From assembly GCF_900198625.1 (NCBI RefSeq), contig NZ_FZPK01000014.1, forward strand, positions 24,445 through 88,444: DNA of 64,000 bases, read 5' to 3'. The stretch is from Helicobacter rappini. Its GTDB lineage: Bacteria > Campylobacterota > Campylobacteria > Campylobacterales > Helicobacteraceae. Shown in pieces: positions 1 to 8,457 of this stretch; the stretch's first letter is position 1; each line of letters begins with the position of its first letter. The notes beneath the pieces were generated by a model. The model worked only from the letters and a program-made list of their open reading frames with translations, had not been told where the DNA came from and searched no databases. The translations under genes and the position numbers were made by a program.

Positions 1-239
1 AGTTTTTCGATATTTCGTTGAGATAGGGCAAGAGATAGCATAACCTCGTCGAGATAACCACGCATGACATTACTTGTGCGTTTCCCTGCGTTAATAATCA
101 ATTTTTCTGCTTCACGCGATTGAATCTCTGTTGATTCTTTTACAATAACTCCAAGCATAATAAGCATACATATTATAAGAATGGTGCTTACATTTATAAG
201 GATTTTTGCACCGATACCAAGTCTTGAGTAAAAATTCAT
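1..239 (-). CDS. Methyl-accepting chemotaxis protein, N-terminal fragment (runs off window)
   Basis: Reading the minus strand from the ATG at 239 gives about 79 residues with no stop before the window edge. The start is MNFYSRLGIGAKILINV, followed by a hydrophobic helix (about residues 13-33) and then a polar segment containing EIQSREAEKLI. A short cytoplasmic N-terminus, a transmembrane helix and a helical periplasmic sensor start are typical of chemotaxis receptors with Cache-type sensors. A GGGAG ribosome-binding site lies about 8 bases upstream. The signalling domain is outside the window, so the family call rests on the N-terminus only. Another membrane-bound sensor, such as a histidine kinase, is possible. 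Confidence 0.6.
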   Translation of the reverse strand, partial: MNFYSRLGIGAKILINVSTILIICMLIMLGVIVKESTEIQSREAEKLIINAGKRTSNVMRGYLDEVMLSLALSQRNIEK

Positions 240-877
240 AATATCATCTCCCTTCTCGCATTTAGTTAGAAATATTGTTGTTTTATTTAGAATCTATATC
301 AGCACTTCTTTGGTGTAAGGTTACAAATCTAAAGAGAACATTTCCACTACGCTAAGACAATGCAAAAAAATAAAGATTCTATAAAACAAAATGGATAGTT
401 GCAATTATAGCAAAAAAATACTTATTCTTAGTATATGAAAACTATCATATATATAATTTTGTAGCTATATTATTATATATTTTTGATTTTTAATTACATA
501 AATATTATTTCTGTATATATGTATTTTTCATTATTTTTATTTAATATAAATTTTACATAGTTATGCATTATGAAATGGTATGAGTGCTTAAATATGGAAT
601 ATTTGTATCAAAAAGTTTTATATCATGCGATTTTAATACTATTGACACGCAAGATTCTAAAAGTAGAATTAATATATAACACCATTAACAATCACATTAT
701 TTTCATTATTAAAAATCAATGTTATATTTTTTGCATTTCTATGTTTGCACAGATAGCAAACTTCAAAAAAGTTAGCCCTGCATACCTTACTATAATTTCA
801 TGCAACTAAAAATACAAACTTTTATGCTACCATAACAGGTTTATTCTAGAGTTCTATACTATTTCAAAGGAGATTTT
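240..877. other. AT-rich intergenic region between a divergent receptor gene and dapD
   Basis: About 640 bases with strong A/T bias separate the receptor gene (-) from dapD (+). It must hold both divergent promoters. I see no RNA gene, no strong hairpin and no credible protein. The single open frame in it (570-809) has low-complexity composition and no ribosome-binding site. Confidence 0.6.
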
Positions 878-2230
878 ATGTCACCAAGCCATTCTTCAAT
901 ATCAATCATTCGCACAGAAGCTGATTTTAAACAATTTGTGGAAGCGTTCTATCAGGACAAAAAGCAGCCAAAAAGTTTTGGGATAGCTAGAGCAGAGATT
1001 TCCCGTCTTGATTCTAAAAGTGTTATAAGTATCAATTTTCCTTTTCTAAATTTTATGCAAAATTTTGGCAGCTTTGCAGTGTTTGCAACGGCGGCAAAAT
1101 TGCAAAATTTTGAGAATAATGAAGTGGTTATTGATATTGATGCAGCATTTGTATTTCGTGCGTTATGTCTATTTTATCCCTTTATTGAAAAAGAGCTTTC
1201 AATCTATGATGAAAAACATGCAGGTGAAAACACTTTGCAAAAGTTTAAGAATCTTTGCGATAAATTTTCAACCGATCCATACTCAATAAAAACTGCTGAT
1301 GTGCTTTTTACAGATAGCAAAATACACAGACATATCGGGGAGAAGCATAAAAATATACAAATTATTTTTGAGTTATTGCGTCATGTAAGTGATATTTATA
1401 AAGGTGAAAATGAGTTTTATAAATTCCAACTTGTTGCATATTTTGATGATTTACAAACAAACTCTCTGCAAGTAGCCTATGCTAAATTACACGCATTATC
1501 AGCAGGATTTGCACCGCTTAGAAGTCTTAATCTCGATGGAATCTTTGGACTTTTACCAAATCTTGCATGGAGTGGTAATAAGCCCTATGAATTGCAGTAT
1601 TTGCGTGATAATGAAGTATCGCTAAAAATGGAGGGTGAATTCCCATGTATTGACTTTATAGACAAATTCCCCCGCTATTTAATGCAGGTATTACCACAAG
1701 CAGATAATATTAGAATCCTAGATAGTGCAAAAACTCGTTTTGGTGCGTTTTTGGGTGCTGGTTATACACAAATGCCGGGTGCTAGCTATGTGAATTTTAA
1801 CTCTGGCACACTTGGGGCATGTATGAATGAAGGACGCATTAGCTCATCTGTAATCGTTGGTGAAGGCACAGATATTGGCGGTGGAGCAAGTATTTTAGGT
1901 GTGCTTAGCGGTGGGAATACAACGCCTATTAGTATTGGTAAAAACTGCTTACTAGGGGCAAACTCTGTAACAGGCATTAGCCTTGGGGATAGCTGTATCG
2001 TTGATGCTGGGACTACAATACTTGCTGGAAGTGTCGTAAAGATTAATAACGAAGAAGCACAAAAGATTAAAGAAGTAAATGCTAATTTTGAAATACAAAG
2101 TAATGGACTATATAAAGGACACATGCTAAGCGGTCTAAATGGCGTGCATTTTAGATTCATGACACAGAATCCTTGTCTTATTGCCTTTAGAAGTGCTAGG
2201 GCTATTAGTTTGAATAAAGATTTGCATTAG
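878..2230 (+). CDS. dapD: Tetrahydrodipicolinate N-succinyltransferase
   Basis: DapD transfers a succinyl group from succinyl-CoA to tetrahydrodipicolinate in the diaminopimelate/lysine pathway, supplying meso-DAP for the cell wall. The C-terminal half (about residues 285-390) is a left-handed beta-helix with hexapeptide repeats and the family block GAGYTQMPGASYVNF, then NEGRISSSVIVG and SILGVLSGGN. The N-terminal 280 residues match the longer epsilonproteobacterial form rather than the 274-residue E. coli enzyme. An AAAGGAG ribosome-binding site precedes the ATG by about 5 bases. It is monocistronic in appearance. Its product is also the substrate type needed by MurE (38.2 kb), which has the meso-DAP signature. 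Confidence 0.93.
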   Translation: MSPSHSSISIIRTEADFKQFVEAFYQDKKQPKSFGIARAEISRLDSKSVISINFPFLNFMQNFGSFAVFATAAKLQNFENNEVVIDIDAAFVFRALCLFYPFIEKELSIYDEKHAGENTLQKFKNLCDKFSTDPYSIKTADVLFTDSKIHRHIGEKHKNIQIIFELLRHVSDIYKGENEFYKFQLVAYFDDLQTNSLQVAYAKLHALSAGFAPLRSLNLDGIFGLLPNLAWSGNKPYELQYLRDNEVSLKMEGEFPCIDFIDKFPRYLMQVLPQADNIRILDSAKTRFGAFLGAGYTQMPGASYVNFNSGTLGACMNEGRISSSVIVGEGTDIGGGASILGVLSGGNTTPISIGKNCLLGANSVTGISLGDSCIVDAGTTILAGSVVKINNEEAQKIKEVNANFEIQSNGLYKGHMLSGLNGVHFRFMTQNPCLIAFRSARAISLNKDLH

Positions 2231-2337
2231 TTTGGAGTTTGCTACTAATAGGATTTAAAAACTATGTTTATTTATGTGAAGTTTTTAGGCATAAATAAGC
2301 CTTGCAAAATATTCTTTATAAAATTATAAAAATAGTA

Positions 2338-2343
2338 TATAAT
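2338..2343 (+). promoter_or_regulatory. Candidate -10 box upstream of fliN
   Basis: TATAAT lies 27 bases before the fliN ATG in a strongly A/T-rich stretch. Helicobacter housekeeping promoters often have a good -10 and a poor -35, which fits, but A/T-rich DNA gives such matches by chance. Confidence 0.3.
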
Positions 2344-2369
2344 TTATATTATTTTTTTGGAGTGTGGTT

Positions 2370-2756
2370 ATGGCAGAAAAGAACGCAACAGAAGACAAAT
2401 ATGAGATTTTAGACAAGAAGCAGGTGCATACCCCGCGTGAGATTGAGCTAGCTTCATATCTTGAAGATATGATGGCAAATTATGAGGGGTTGCTTGATAT
2501 GAAAGTGCTTTTTAGTGCAGATTTAGGCACGACACAAATACCACTTAATGAGATTCTAAAGTATGAGAAAGGTTCTATCATAGATTTACAAAAACCAGCA
2601 GGGGCAAGTGTAGAGATATTTGTAAATGATAGGGTTGTAGGCAAGGGTGAAGTTATGGTATATGAAAGAAATCTTGCTATAAGGATTAATGAGATTTTAG
2701 ATTCCAATGCGATTGTGTATTACATTGCGCGTGAAGTCTCTGATCATGAGAGTTAA
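2370..2756 (+). CDS. fliN: Flagellar motor switch protein FliN
   Basis: FliN forms part of the cytoplasmic C-ring that sets flagellar rotation direction and helps export. The C-terminal 80 residues form a SpoA domain: LLDMKVLFSADLGTTQIPL, then a hydrophobic LQKPAGASVEIFVND block and GEVMVYERNLAIRI. The length, about 128 residues, is normal for the family. I chose the ATG at 2370, which has GGAG about 7 bases upstream, rather than the GTG two codons earlier. It is followed after 24 bases by a FliO-like gene and then a TonB-like gene, the arrangement seen in other Helicobacter. Confidence 0.9.
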   Translation: MAEKNATEDKYEILDKKQVHTPREIELASYLEDMMANYEGLLDMKVLFSADLGTTQIPLNEILKYEKGSIIDLQKPAGASVEIFVNDRVVGKGEVMVYERNLAIRINEILDSNAIVYYIAREVSDHES

Positions 2757-2780
2757 TTGCATAAAGATTTAAGGATATGT

Positions 2781-3650
2781 ATGCGTTATAGCATATTTGC
2801 ATTTCTATTATATTACGCCCTATTCTCTTGTGTGTATGCAGCTACAAGGTATAAGATAACACAAGCCATATTGCATGATACGACAGAATCTAGCGTTCTT
2901 AAAATAGACAATAAAGAACATATTGCCCTACTTTTAGAGCTTACAATTGCACCACAGATTTTAGATTCTACAAGTTTTAACACATCTTTATCAATACAAG
3001 ATTCTATCAAGCAAGACTCTATCAAAGCACAACAGCCAAGCACAAAATATAAATACATCATGCTAAAAGGCTTTATCATTGATAAAACACAGCATATAGC
3101 TACACCTTTAGGTAGTCTTTCAATAAAGCAAGATTCTATATTAAAACACGCCTATATTGAATTTAGCAAAGATACTGCATTACAGAGTGCCATGCTAATT
3201 TCACATGATAAAAAAGTATATCTTGTGTGTTTTGATACTACCCAAACCGACACAGATAAGCCCTTAGCTAAAGATTCTGATATAAAAAATTTATTAGAAG
3301 AGAGTAATTATGAGATTAGCTCATGGCGATATTTCCTTGTATTAGGCATTATGATTGCTATTTTGATACTCTTATATGTGATTAAGTTACGGCAAAATAG
3401 AGGGATAGAAACTTCTAGCATTGTATTAGAACAGGCAAAAATACTTGATTCTAAAAATAAAATTGCACTCATTAAATACGGGGGGAAACGCTATCTCATC
3501 GGTATAAATCCGCATGGTATAACCCTGCTTGATTCAATACAGCACGACACTCAAACAGACAAAACAAACGACATAGAATCTAGCCCAAAACAGCAAAGCT
3601 TCACACAGATTCTAAGTGAAAATCTTCTTTCTAAGCAACCAAAAAGGTAA
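2781..3650 (+). CDS. FliO-like flagellar export-associated membrane protein
   Basis: An N-terminal signal peptide (RYSIFAFLLYYALFSCVYA) is followed by about 160 periplasmic residues, one transmembrane helix (FLVLGIMIAILILLYVI, about residues 188-204) and a cytoplasmic block ILDSKNKIALIKYGGKRYL with HGITLLD. The last block resembles the FliO/FliZ C-terminal domain, which assists assembly of the FliPQR export gate. The position directly behind fliN supports a flagellar role. The start at 2781 has AAGGA 5 bases upstream; an earlier TTG at 2757 is less likely. The large periplasmic part is not typical of enterobacterial FliO, so the name is a family-level inference. Confidence 0.65.
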   Translation: MRYSIFAFLLYYALFSCVYAATRYKITQAILHDTTESSVLKIDNKEHIALLLELTIAPQILDSTSFNTSLSIQDSIKQDSIKAQQPSTKYKYIMLKGFIIDKTQHIATPLGSLSIKQDSILKHAYIEFSKDTALQSAMLISHDKKVYLVCFDTTQTDTDKPLAKDSDIKNLLEESNYEISSWRYFLVLGIMIAILILLYVIKLRQNRGIETSSIVLEQAKILDSKNKIALIKYGGKRYLIGINPHGITLLDSIQHDTQTDKTNDIESSPKQQSFTQILSENLLSKQPKR

Positions 3651-3653
3651 TAA

Positions 3654-4457
3654 ATGCGTAGTGTTGCCACACATTATAGAATCTATAAGGATAGATTCTT
3701 ACTTGCCTTTAGCCTATCAATACTTGCACATATTGCCCTATTTTTTATCTACAAAAGTTTGCCTATGCCAGAAAAAAAGGTGGTTTTGCGTCCTATCTCA
3801 CTTGGTGTGTTGCAACAAGAAAATATGCAGCCAAACATTATAGAATCTAGCACAAATACATCACAACCACAGACAGAAGCCACGCAAAATAAGCCTACAC
3901 CGCAACAAAAAACTACAAAAAAAAACACAGCTACAATCACGCAGCCACAAACGCCACCAAGCACAGATATAGACTTACAAAGTCTAAGTATCCCGCAAAA
4001 TACAGGGGAATTCAACCCCTTTGCTAGTCCAAAGCCAAGCCTAACACAAGAGCTAAAAAGACAAGCAGATAATGCAAACTTTGATAAATTGCCACAAAAA
4101 ATACGCGATGATCTCTTGCAGCTTTATGGCACAGAGCTGCAAAATATGAGTAAGGAAGAAAAGGATTATCTAGCAGAGAGCTATTTTTTAAATGGCGAAG
4201 TGTTTCAAAAAACCGCCGATAGAATGGGCTATCCACAACTTGCTATATATCTAAAACAGCAAGGCGTGGGCTTGATTGAATTTGTATTGTATCCAGATGG
4301 GCATATTGAGAATGTAAAAATATTGCAATCAACAAATGCAGAAGCCCTAGATGATTCTCTGCGATTATTAATAGAGCAGTCTGCAAAAAGTTTAAAGCGA
4401 CCCCCAAAGCCAATCACAATACGCGTAAGAGGAAACTACAACCTAAGAATGCAGTAA
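3654..4457 (+). CDS. TonB-family energy transducer
   Basis: It has a short cytoplasmic start, one transmembrane helix (FLLAFSLSILAHIALFFIY), then a Gln/Thr/Pro/Lys-rich spacer (about residues 55-110) with many PQ, TQP and KPTP units, and a C-terminal domain. The C-terminal part contains GVGLIEFVLYPDGHIENVKILQ and ends RGNYNLRMQ, the TonB/TolA C-terminal fold signature. Such proteins carry proton-motive-force energy to outer-membrane receptors. No exbB/exbD lies adjacent. The start lies 3 bases after the FliO-like stop, so the genes are probably co-transcribed. It appears to be one of several TonB paralogues expected in Helicobacter. Confidence 0.8.
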   Translation: MRSVATHYRIYKDRFLLAFSLSILAHIALFFIYKSLPMPEKKVVLRPISLGVLQQENMQPNIIESSTNTSQPQTEATQNKPTPQQKTTKKNTATITQPQTPPSTDIDLQSLSIPQNTGEFNPFASPKPSLTQELKRQADNANFDKLPQKIRDDLLQLYGTELQNMSKEEKDYLAESYFLNGEVFQKTADRMGYPQLAIYLKQQGVGLIEFVLYPDGHIENVKILQSTNAEALDDSLRLLIEQSAKSLKRPPKPITIRVRGNYNLRMQ

Positions 4458-4827
4458 TCACAAATTTATTTGATAACTCTAAATTTAACACAGCCCCAGA
4501 TTAGCCAGACTAAAACTCCAGCATATACGAAAACAAATATAACTCAACGCAAATAAATCTAGACTCTACCAATTTACAAATATGAGTCAATATTTGCGGT
4601 TTGAGACACCTTAACAAAGTAATAATCTCATTTCGTATTGTAGCTTTAAACTTGAGTACATAAATGTAGTTTCTACTTGGAAAAATAGGTTGTGGCAGTA
4701 AAAATAGAAAATCTAGATTCCAACCATTACACACTGAACCCCTATGTCCCTCATAGATGGTGAATCACCCCATAAGCTTGATCCACCTTAAGCAACAGCA
4801 TAACAAGTAAAATGCGGTATAGCAATA
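4458..4827. other. Intergenic region between two convergent genes
   Basis: About 370 bases between the TonB-like gene (+) and the repetitive membrane protein (-). It should contain the terminators of both, but I find no strong G/C-rich hairpin with a T tract. The short open frame on the minus strand here has no supporting features. Confidence 0.5.
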
Positions 4828-6777
4828 TTACCTTGGCTTTTTTATCCTATTTTGTGCGGTAATGTCAATCGTAATGCTATCATCTTCATTATTTGCATAC
4901 GCCACAGCGTAATATACAATATAGTATGGTGATTTATCGCCTTTTTTGTCTTTCCAGCCATTGCCAAAGTCTTCTAGCACTTCTGTGTAGTAGTTTGCCA
5001 CACATGTTCTTTTTTGCGTTTTTGTCTGTATGCCCTTATCTTCAATATTACTGATATGGGCGGTTAGCTTTGTGGTGATTTGAGCTTTAGTTTTATCCCA
5101 TAATTGCATAAATTTTTGCTGTGCCTCTGTGCCGTTTCTGCGACCTTCCTCTTGGGCTCTTACCATAGCATGTTGGTAGAATCCCGCTTGTGCAAACTGC
5201 CTATATACAAGATCTGAATCACACATTGGCGGTGTGCGTCCTTGTGGCTTTTGCTGTGCTTCATTGTTACGCACAAGAGTTGTTGTTTGTTTGCGTCCTT
5301 GCACTTGAGTTTCATTTAAGATTGTGAGTTTGGCTGTATTTGAATCTTTGCATGAGATTTGATAGGTAACCTGATACATAGGCGATTTATCGCCCTTTTT
5401 GTCTTTCCAGCCATTGCCAAAGTCTTCTAGCACTTCTGTGTAGTAGTTTGCTACGCAGATTCTAGTCTCTCTATCAACTTGAGAATCTTGCTCATAAATA
5501 TTACTTACACGCGAGATAAGTTTTGGTAAAATCGCCCCTCTTGTCTGCTTCCACAAACGCATGAATTCATCTCCAGCACTCTGCCCTTTCAGCCGTGCCT
5601 CTTCTCTAGCACGCACACTTGCATGTAAATCAAGGCTTGTTGCGGCAAATCTGCGTGTTATCTCACTGCTATTGCAGCTAAGAGCAGCTATGCAAGCACC
5701 TATTTGTGTGCTTTCTCTTGGCTGTGTTTGGTTTGCCTTGTCTTGGGGATTATCTTGCGTTGTTTTTTCTTGTTTGTTTTGCTTATCATCTTGGTCATTC
5801 ATCGTTTCTTTATTGCTAGTTTCATGAGTTAAATCTTTATTGTCTGATTGCTGATTTGTAGAATCTTGATTGATAGAGTTTTGGTCTATATTTTCAGTGT
5901 TTGTAGTGTTTCTATTTTGCGTATTTGTAGAATCTGTCTCATTTTGGGCTAATGTATCATTAGGTTGATTAGAATCTTGGCGTGTGTTTTCTGTATTATT
6001 TGTAGTTTTAGATTCTGCATTTTTGTTGCTTTCTTGATTATCTCGTGTGTTTGTGTGATTAGAATCTGTTGTTATGGCTTCATATTTGTCCTTATTAGTC
6101 TCATCATTGGGGGCATTCTCTTTATTAGGTATATCTTGCGTGGTGTTAGATTCTGCAAGAGTGGTGGAATCTGCTTGATTATCATTAGTGGGGTTTTTAT
6201 CAGATTTTTTACTGCTTGTTGTAGCGTCTGTATTTTGTGCGTGTTGCGTGTCTTTGCTAGATTCTCTGTTATCTTTTGTAGCGGTTTTTGTTACAGAATC
6301 TTTATGAGTTTTATTTGGGCTAGTTTTAGAATTATTGTTTTTAGATTCTGTTGTATTGGTTGTGGGGTTTAGATTTGCTTTAGGTTGCTGGTTGCTATCT
6401 TGCGATACCTTGGTGGTATCGGGATTTTGTGCTTTAGAATCCTGTGACTTATTTGAGTTTAGAGTATCATCTTCTGGTGAAATTGCTGTATCTGTTTTTA
6501 TAGACTTAGTTTCTTGTCTCTCATTGGATGTATCCGTGGGTAACACACTATCATTGGTGTCTAAATGAGATTCCAAATTTTCCTCATGTTTTGTTTGAGA
6601 ATCTTTTGATTTATCCAGATTGGTATCAAAATCTTGCTTATTACCTTGCTCTTTGCTCTCTAGCACTTTATTGTTCTGTGTATCACCAGCGGTATTTGTG
6701 TAATATACAGCAACACCGCCTACCAAAACTAGCAACACAAGTATAATGAGAATTCGCATCTTCTTTGCTTTCATCAT
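4828..6777 (-). CDS. Membrane-anchored protein with long polar linker and two duplicated C-terminal domains
   Basis: I do not recognise the family. The N-terminus has a single transmembrane anchor (MRILIILVLLVLVGGVAVYY). About 330 residues follow that are almost entirely Asn, Thr, Asp, Ser, Lys, Gln and Glu, like a periplasmic spacer. The C-terminal 290 residues hold two copies of a roughly 110-residue domain. Each has a region with ARxxARxxGxxAxxxFMxLW, then CVANYYTEVLEDFGNGW. The last block, through KDKKGDKSP, is identical in both copies, and the DNA (about 4938-5005 and 5389-5456) is almost identical too. Each domain has a Cys before the conserved block and another upstream. The ATGATG start has GAGGG just before it. 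The linker plus paired domains suggest a cell-envelope binding role, which is only an inference. Confidence 0.6.
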   Translation of the reverse strand: MMKAKKMRILIILVLLVLVGGVAVYYTNTAGDTQNNKVLESKEQGNKQDFDTNLDKSKDSQTKHEENLESHLDTNDSVLPTDTSNERQETKSIKTDTAISPEDDTLNSNKSQDSKAQNPDTTKVSQDSNQQPKANLNPTTNTTESKNNNSKTSPNKTHKDSVTKTATKDNRESSKDTQHAQNTDATTSSKKSDKNPTNDNQADSTTLAESNTTQDIPNKENAPNDETNKDKYEAITTDSNHTNTRDNQESNKNAESKTTNNTENTRQDSNQPNDTLAQNETDSTNTQNRNTTNTENIDQNSINQDSTNQQSDNKDLTHETSNKETMNDQDDKQNKQEKTTQDNPQDKANQTQPRESTQIGACIAALSCNSSEITRRFAATSLDLHASVRAREEARLKGQSAGDEFMRLWKQTRGAILPKLISRVSNIYEQDSQVDRETRICVANYYTEVLEDFGNGWKDKKGDKSPMYQVTYQISCKDSNTAKLTILNETQVQGRKQTTTLVRNNEAQQKPQGRTPPMCDSDLVYRQFAQAGFYQHAMVRAQEEGRRNGTEAQQKFMQLWDKTKAQITTKLTAHISNIEDKGIQTKTQKRTCVANYYTEVLEDFGNGWKDKKGDKSPYYIVYYAVAYANNEDDSITIDITAQNRIKKPR

Positions 6778-7226
6778 GCCCTCACAAAATAAAAATAGGC
6801 TTATTATACATTAAAAGTGCTGAAAACATGCTTTAAAATAAAAGTATGAAATATCTATATTATCTTTGTTTTGACTAACAATTTTTATCTGACTATCTTT
6901 ATTCACACTTATATATTTATATTTGCTTCTGTCTTAATTAATTATTGTCCAATGTTATGGACTTATCCCAAGCTCAAGGCTAGAAACTTCTTATTTACAG
7001 CGTGCAAATCCACACCTCACCCAGAGATATAAAGTCTAAGTCTTTGTCATTTCTAAACAACTTAACATAAACTTATGGAAATATAAGCAAAAAGTCTGTA
7101 TTGTTCTAGATTCTAAAAATAGTAAAAGTTTTAGAATCTTGTGAGTTTTATCCATAGTATTGATTGATGGCAGGGTTATTTTAAAGCCAACTTTAATTAA
7201 TAACTAAATCTTAATGAAAGGAAATC
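6778..7226. other. Intergenic region upstream of lpxR-like gene
   Basis: About 450 A/T-rich bases separate the divergent repetitive membrane protein gene and the LpxR-like gene. Apart from the inverted repeat at 7108-7139 I see no RNA gene or coding sequence. Promoters for both genes must lie here. Confidence 0.5.
7108..7139. repeat. 11-bp inverted repeat upstream of lpxR-like gene
   Basis: AGATTCTAAAA (7108-7118) and TTTTAGAATCT (7129-7139) are perfect inverted copies separated by 10 bases. It sits about 90 bases upstream of the LpxR-like start. It could be an operator or hairpin. The arms contain the AGATTCT word that is very frequent throughout the window, so chance pairing of two such words is also plausible. 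Confidence 0.45.
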
Positions 7227-8234
7227 ATGTATTTTCACACACAAAATAGAAACTATAAAACCGCATTTATGCTTATAAGTGCTATATATATGCTGAATGC
7301 TACTTTATATGCTAGAGAGATTGTTGCTTACAATAAACATCATATTGCACTATCAAGCGATAATGACGCATATTTTGAGCCTACAAATTACGATAGATAC
7401 TATACAGCTGGGCATAATCTTAGTTACACCTCAAAGGAATGGCAGAATAGCCCGCTTGCATATACTGCATTATTCTCTAGGCTTTTTAAGAAAGATTTGG
7501 CAAGCTCTTTTAGCATTGGCATAGGGCAAGAAGTCTATACGCCCTCAGCCCGTTTTGCATTAAATCCACCTGCAAATGACGCCCCTTATGGCGGCTATCT
7601 CTATCTCAACACCATGATACAAAATCGCACGGATAATTTTTTAGAACAGCTTGAGTTAAATATCGGCATGGTGGGCAAGGCTGCACTAGGTAAAGAAGCA
7701 CAGGATTTAATACATGAATTAATCAACTATTATCCTTTAGCAGGTTGGGATCATCAGATTAAAAATGAATTTGTCTTGAATGCGTATTATAAAGCAATGT
7801 ATCGCTTTGATATCATCTCAAATATTTTTGATATACTGCCCTATGGAGTTATAGCCCTTGGTAATGCAAATACGCATTTAGAACTTGGTGCAAAAATGCG
7901 TGTTGGCTATGGTTTGCATGGTGATTTTGGAATACAAAAAGCTACTTCAAATCATATAGGTTCGATGAGTTTGAATGATGATTTTAGATTCTATGTAACT
8001 TTTGGTATTGCAGAGCGTTTTGTGGGACGCAATATGTTTATACAAGGAAACTCTTTTGGTGGATTTCAAACACAGCTTGATATGGCAAGGTGTGTTTATG
8101 AAGCAGAGATCGGGGCTTTAATCGCATGGAAGGGCATATCTCTAGCTTATATGTATTCATATAAACAAAAAGAATTTAGAGAACAATTACTTGATTCTAA
8201 CTATGCGACACTGCGTTTGGAGATAAGTTTTTAG
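7227..8234 (+). CDS. lpxR: LpxR-family outer-membrane lipid A 3'-O-deacylase
   Basis: LpxR is an outer-membrane beta-barrel that removes the 3'-acyloxyacyl chain of lipid A and lowers its endotoxicity. The protein (335 residues) has a signal peptide ending near LYARE. The family motif SSDNDAYFEPTNYDRYYTAG follows, with the Asn-Asp pair that corresponds to the calcium and catalytic site in Salmonella LpxR. Later come GIGQEVYTP, ending in a barrel-type C-terminal Phe (LRLEISF). An AAAGGA ribosome-binding site lies 4 bases before the ATG. It stands alone, with a mobile-element remnant downstream. Confidence 0.85.
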   Translation: MYFHTQNRNYKTAFMLISAIYMLNATLYAREIVAYNKHHIALSSDNDAYFEPTNYDRYYTAGHNLSYTSKEWQNSPLAYTALFSRLFKKDLASSFSIGIGQEVYTPSARFALNPPANDAPYGGYLYLNTMIQNRTDNFLEQLELNIGMVGKAALGKEAQDLIHELINYYPLAGWDHQIKNEFVLNAYYKAMYRFDIISNIFDILPYGVIALGNANTHLELGAKMRVGYGLHGDFGIQKATSNHIGSMSLNDDFRFYVTFGIAERFVGRNMFIQGNSFGGFQTQLDMARCVYEAEIGALIAWKGISLAYMYSYKQKEFREQLLDSNYATLRLEISF

Positions 8235-8457
8235 AAGTGCATACAATTAGTTGCCTATTATAAAACATATGATGCTAACTTACACCTCCACATAACACCA
8301 GCCTACATATGCAAAATACTATATCAATAATTTTTAGGACTGTTAATATAGTGTGTTTCAAATTTTAATATTGTCTATAATATAACAACCCCACAATCTT
8401 TTAATATAAAATAAGCGTATTAGACATACGCAAAAATAAAACATATAGACACAATAA

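Noticed and set aside
570..809. 79-codon open frame upstream of dapD
   Set aside because: Low-complexity A/T composition, no ribosome-binding site and no protein-like pattern; better read as promoter DNA.
5561..6746. Several plus-strand open frames opposite the polar-linker protein
   Set aside because: They are antisense to a low-complexity coding region; their Cys/Phe/Val-rich translations are the mirror of Asn/Thr/Asp codons.
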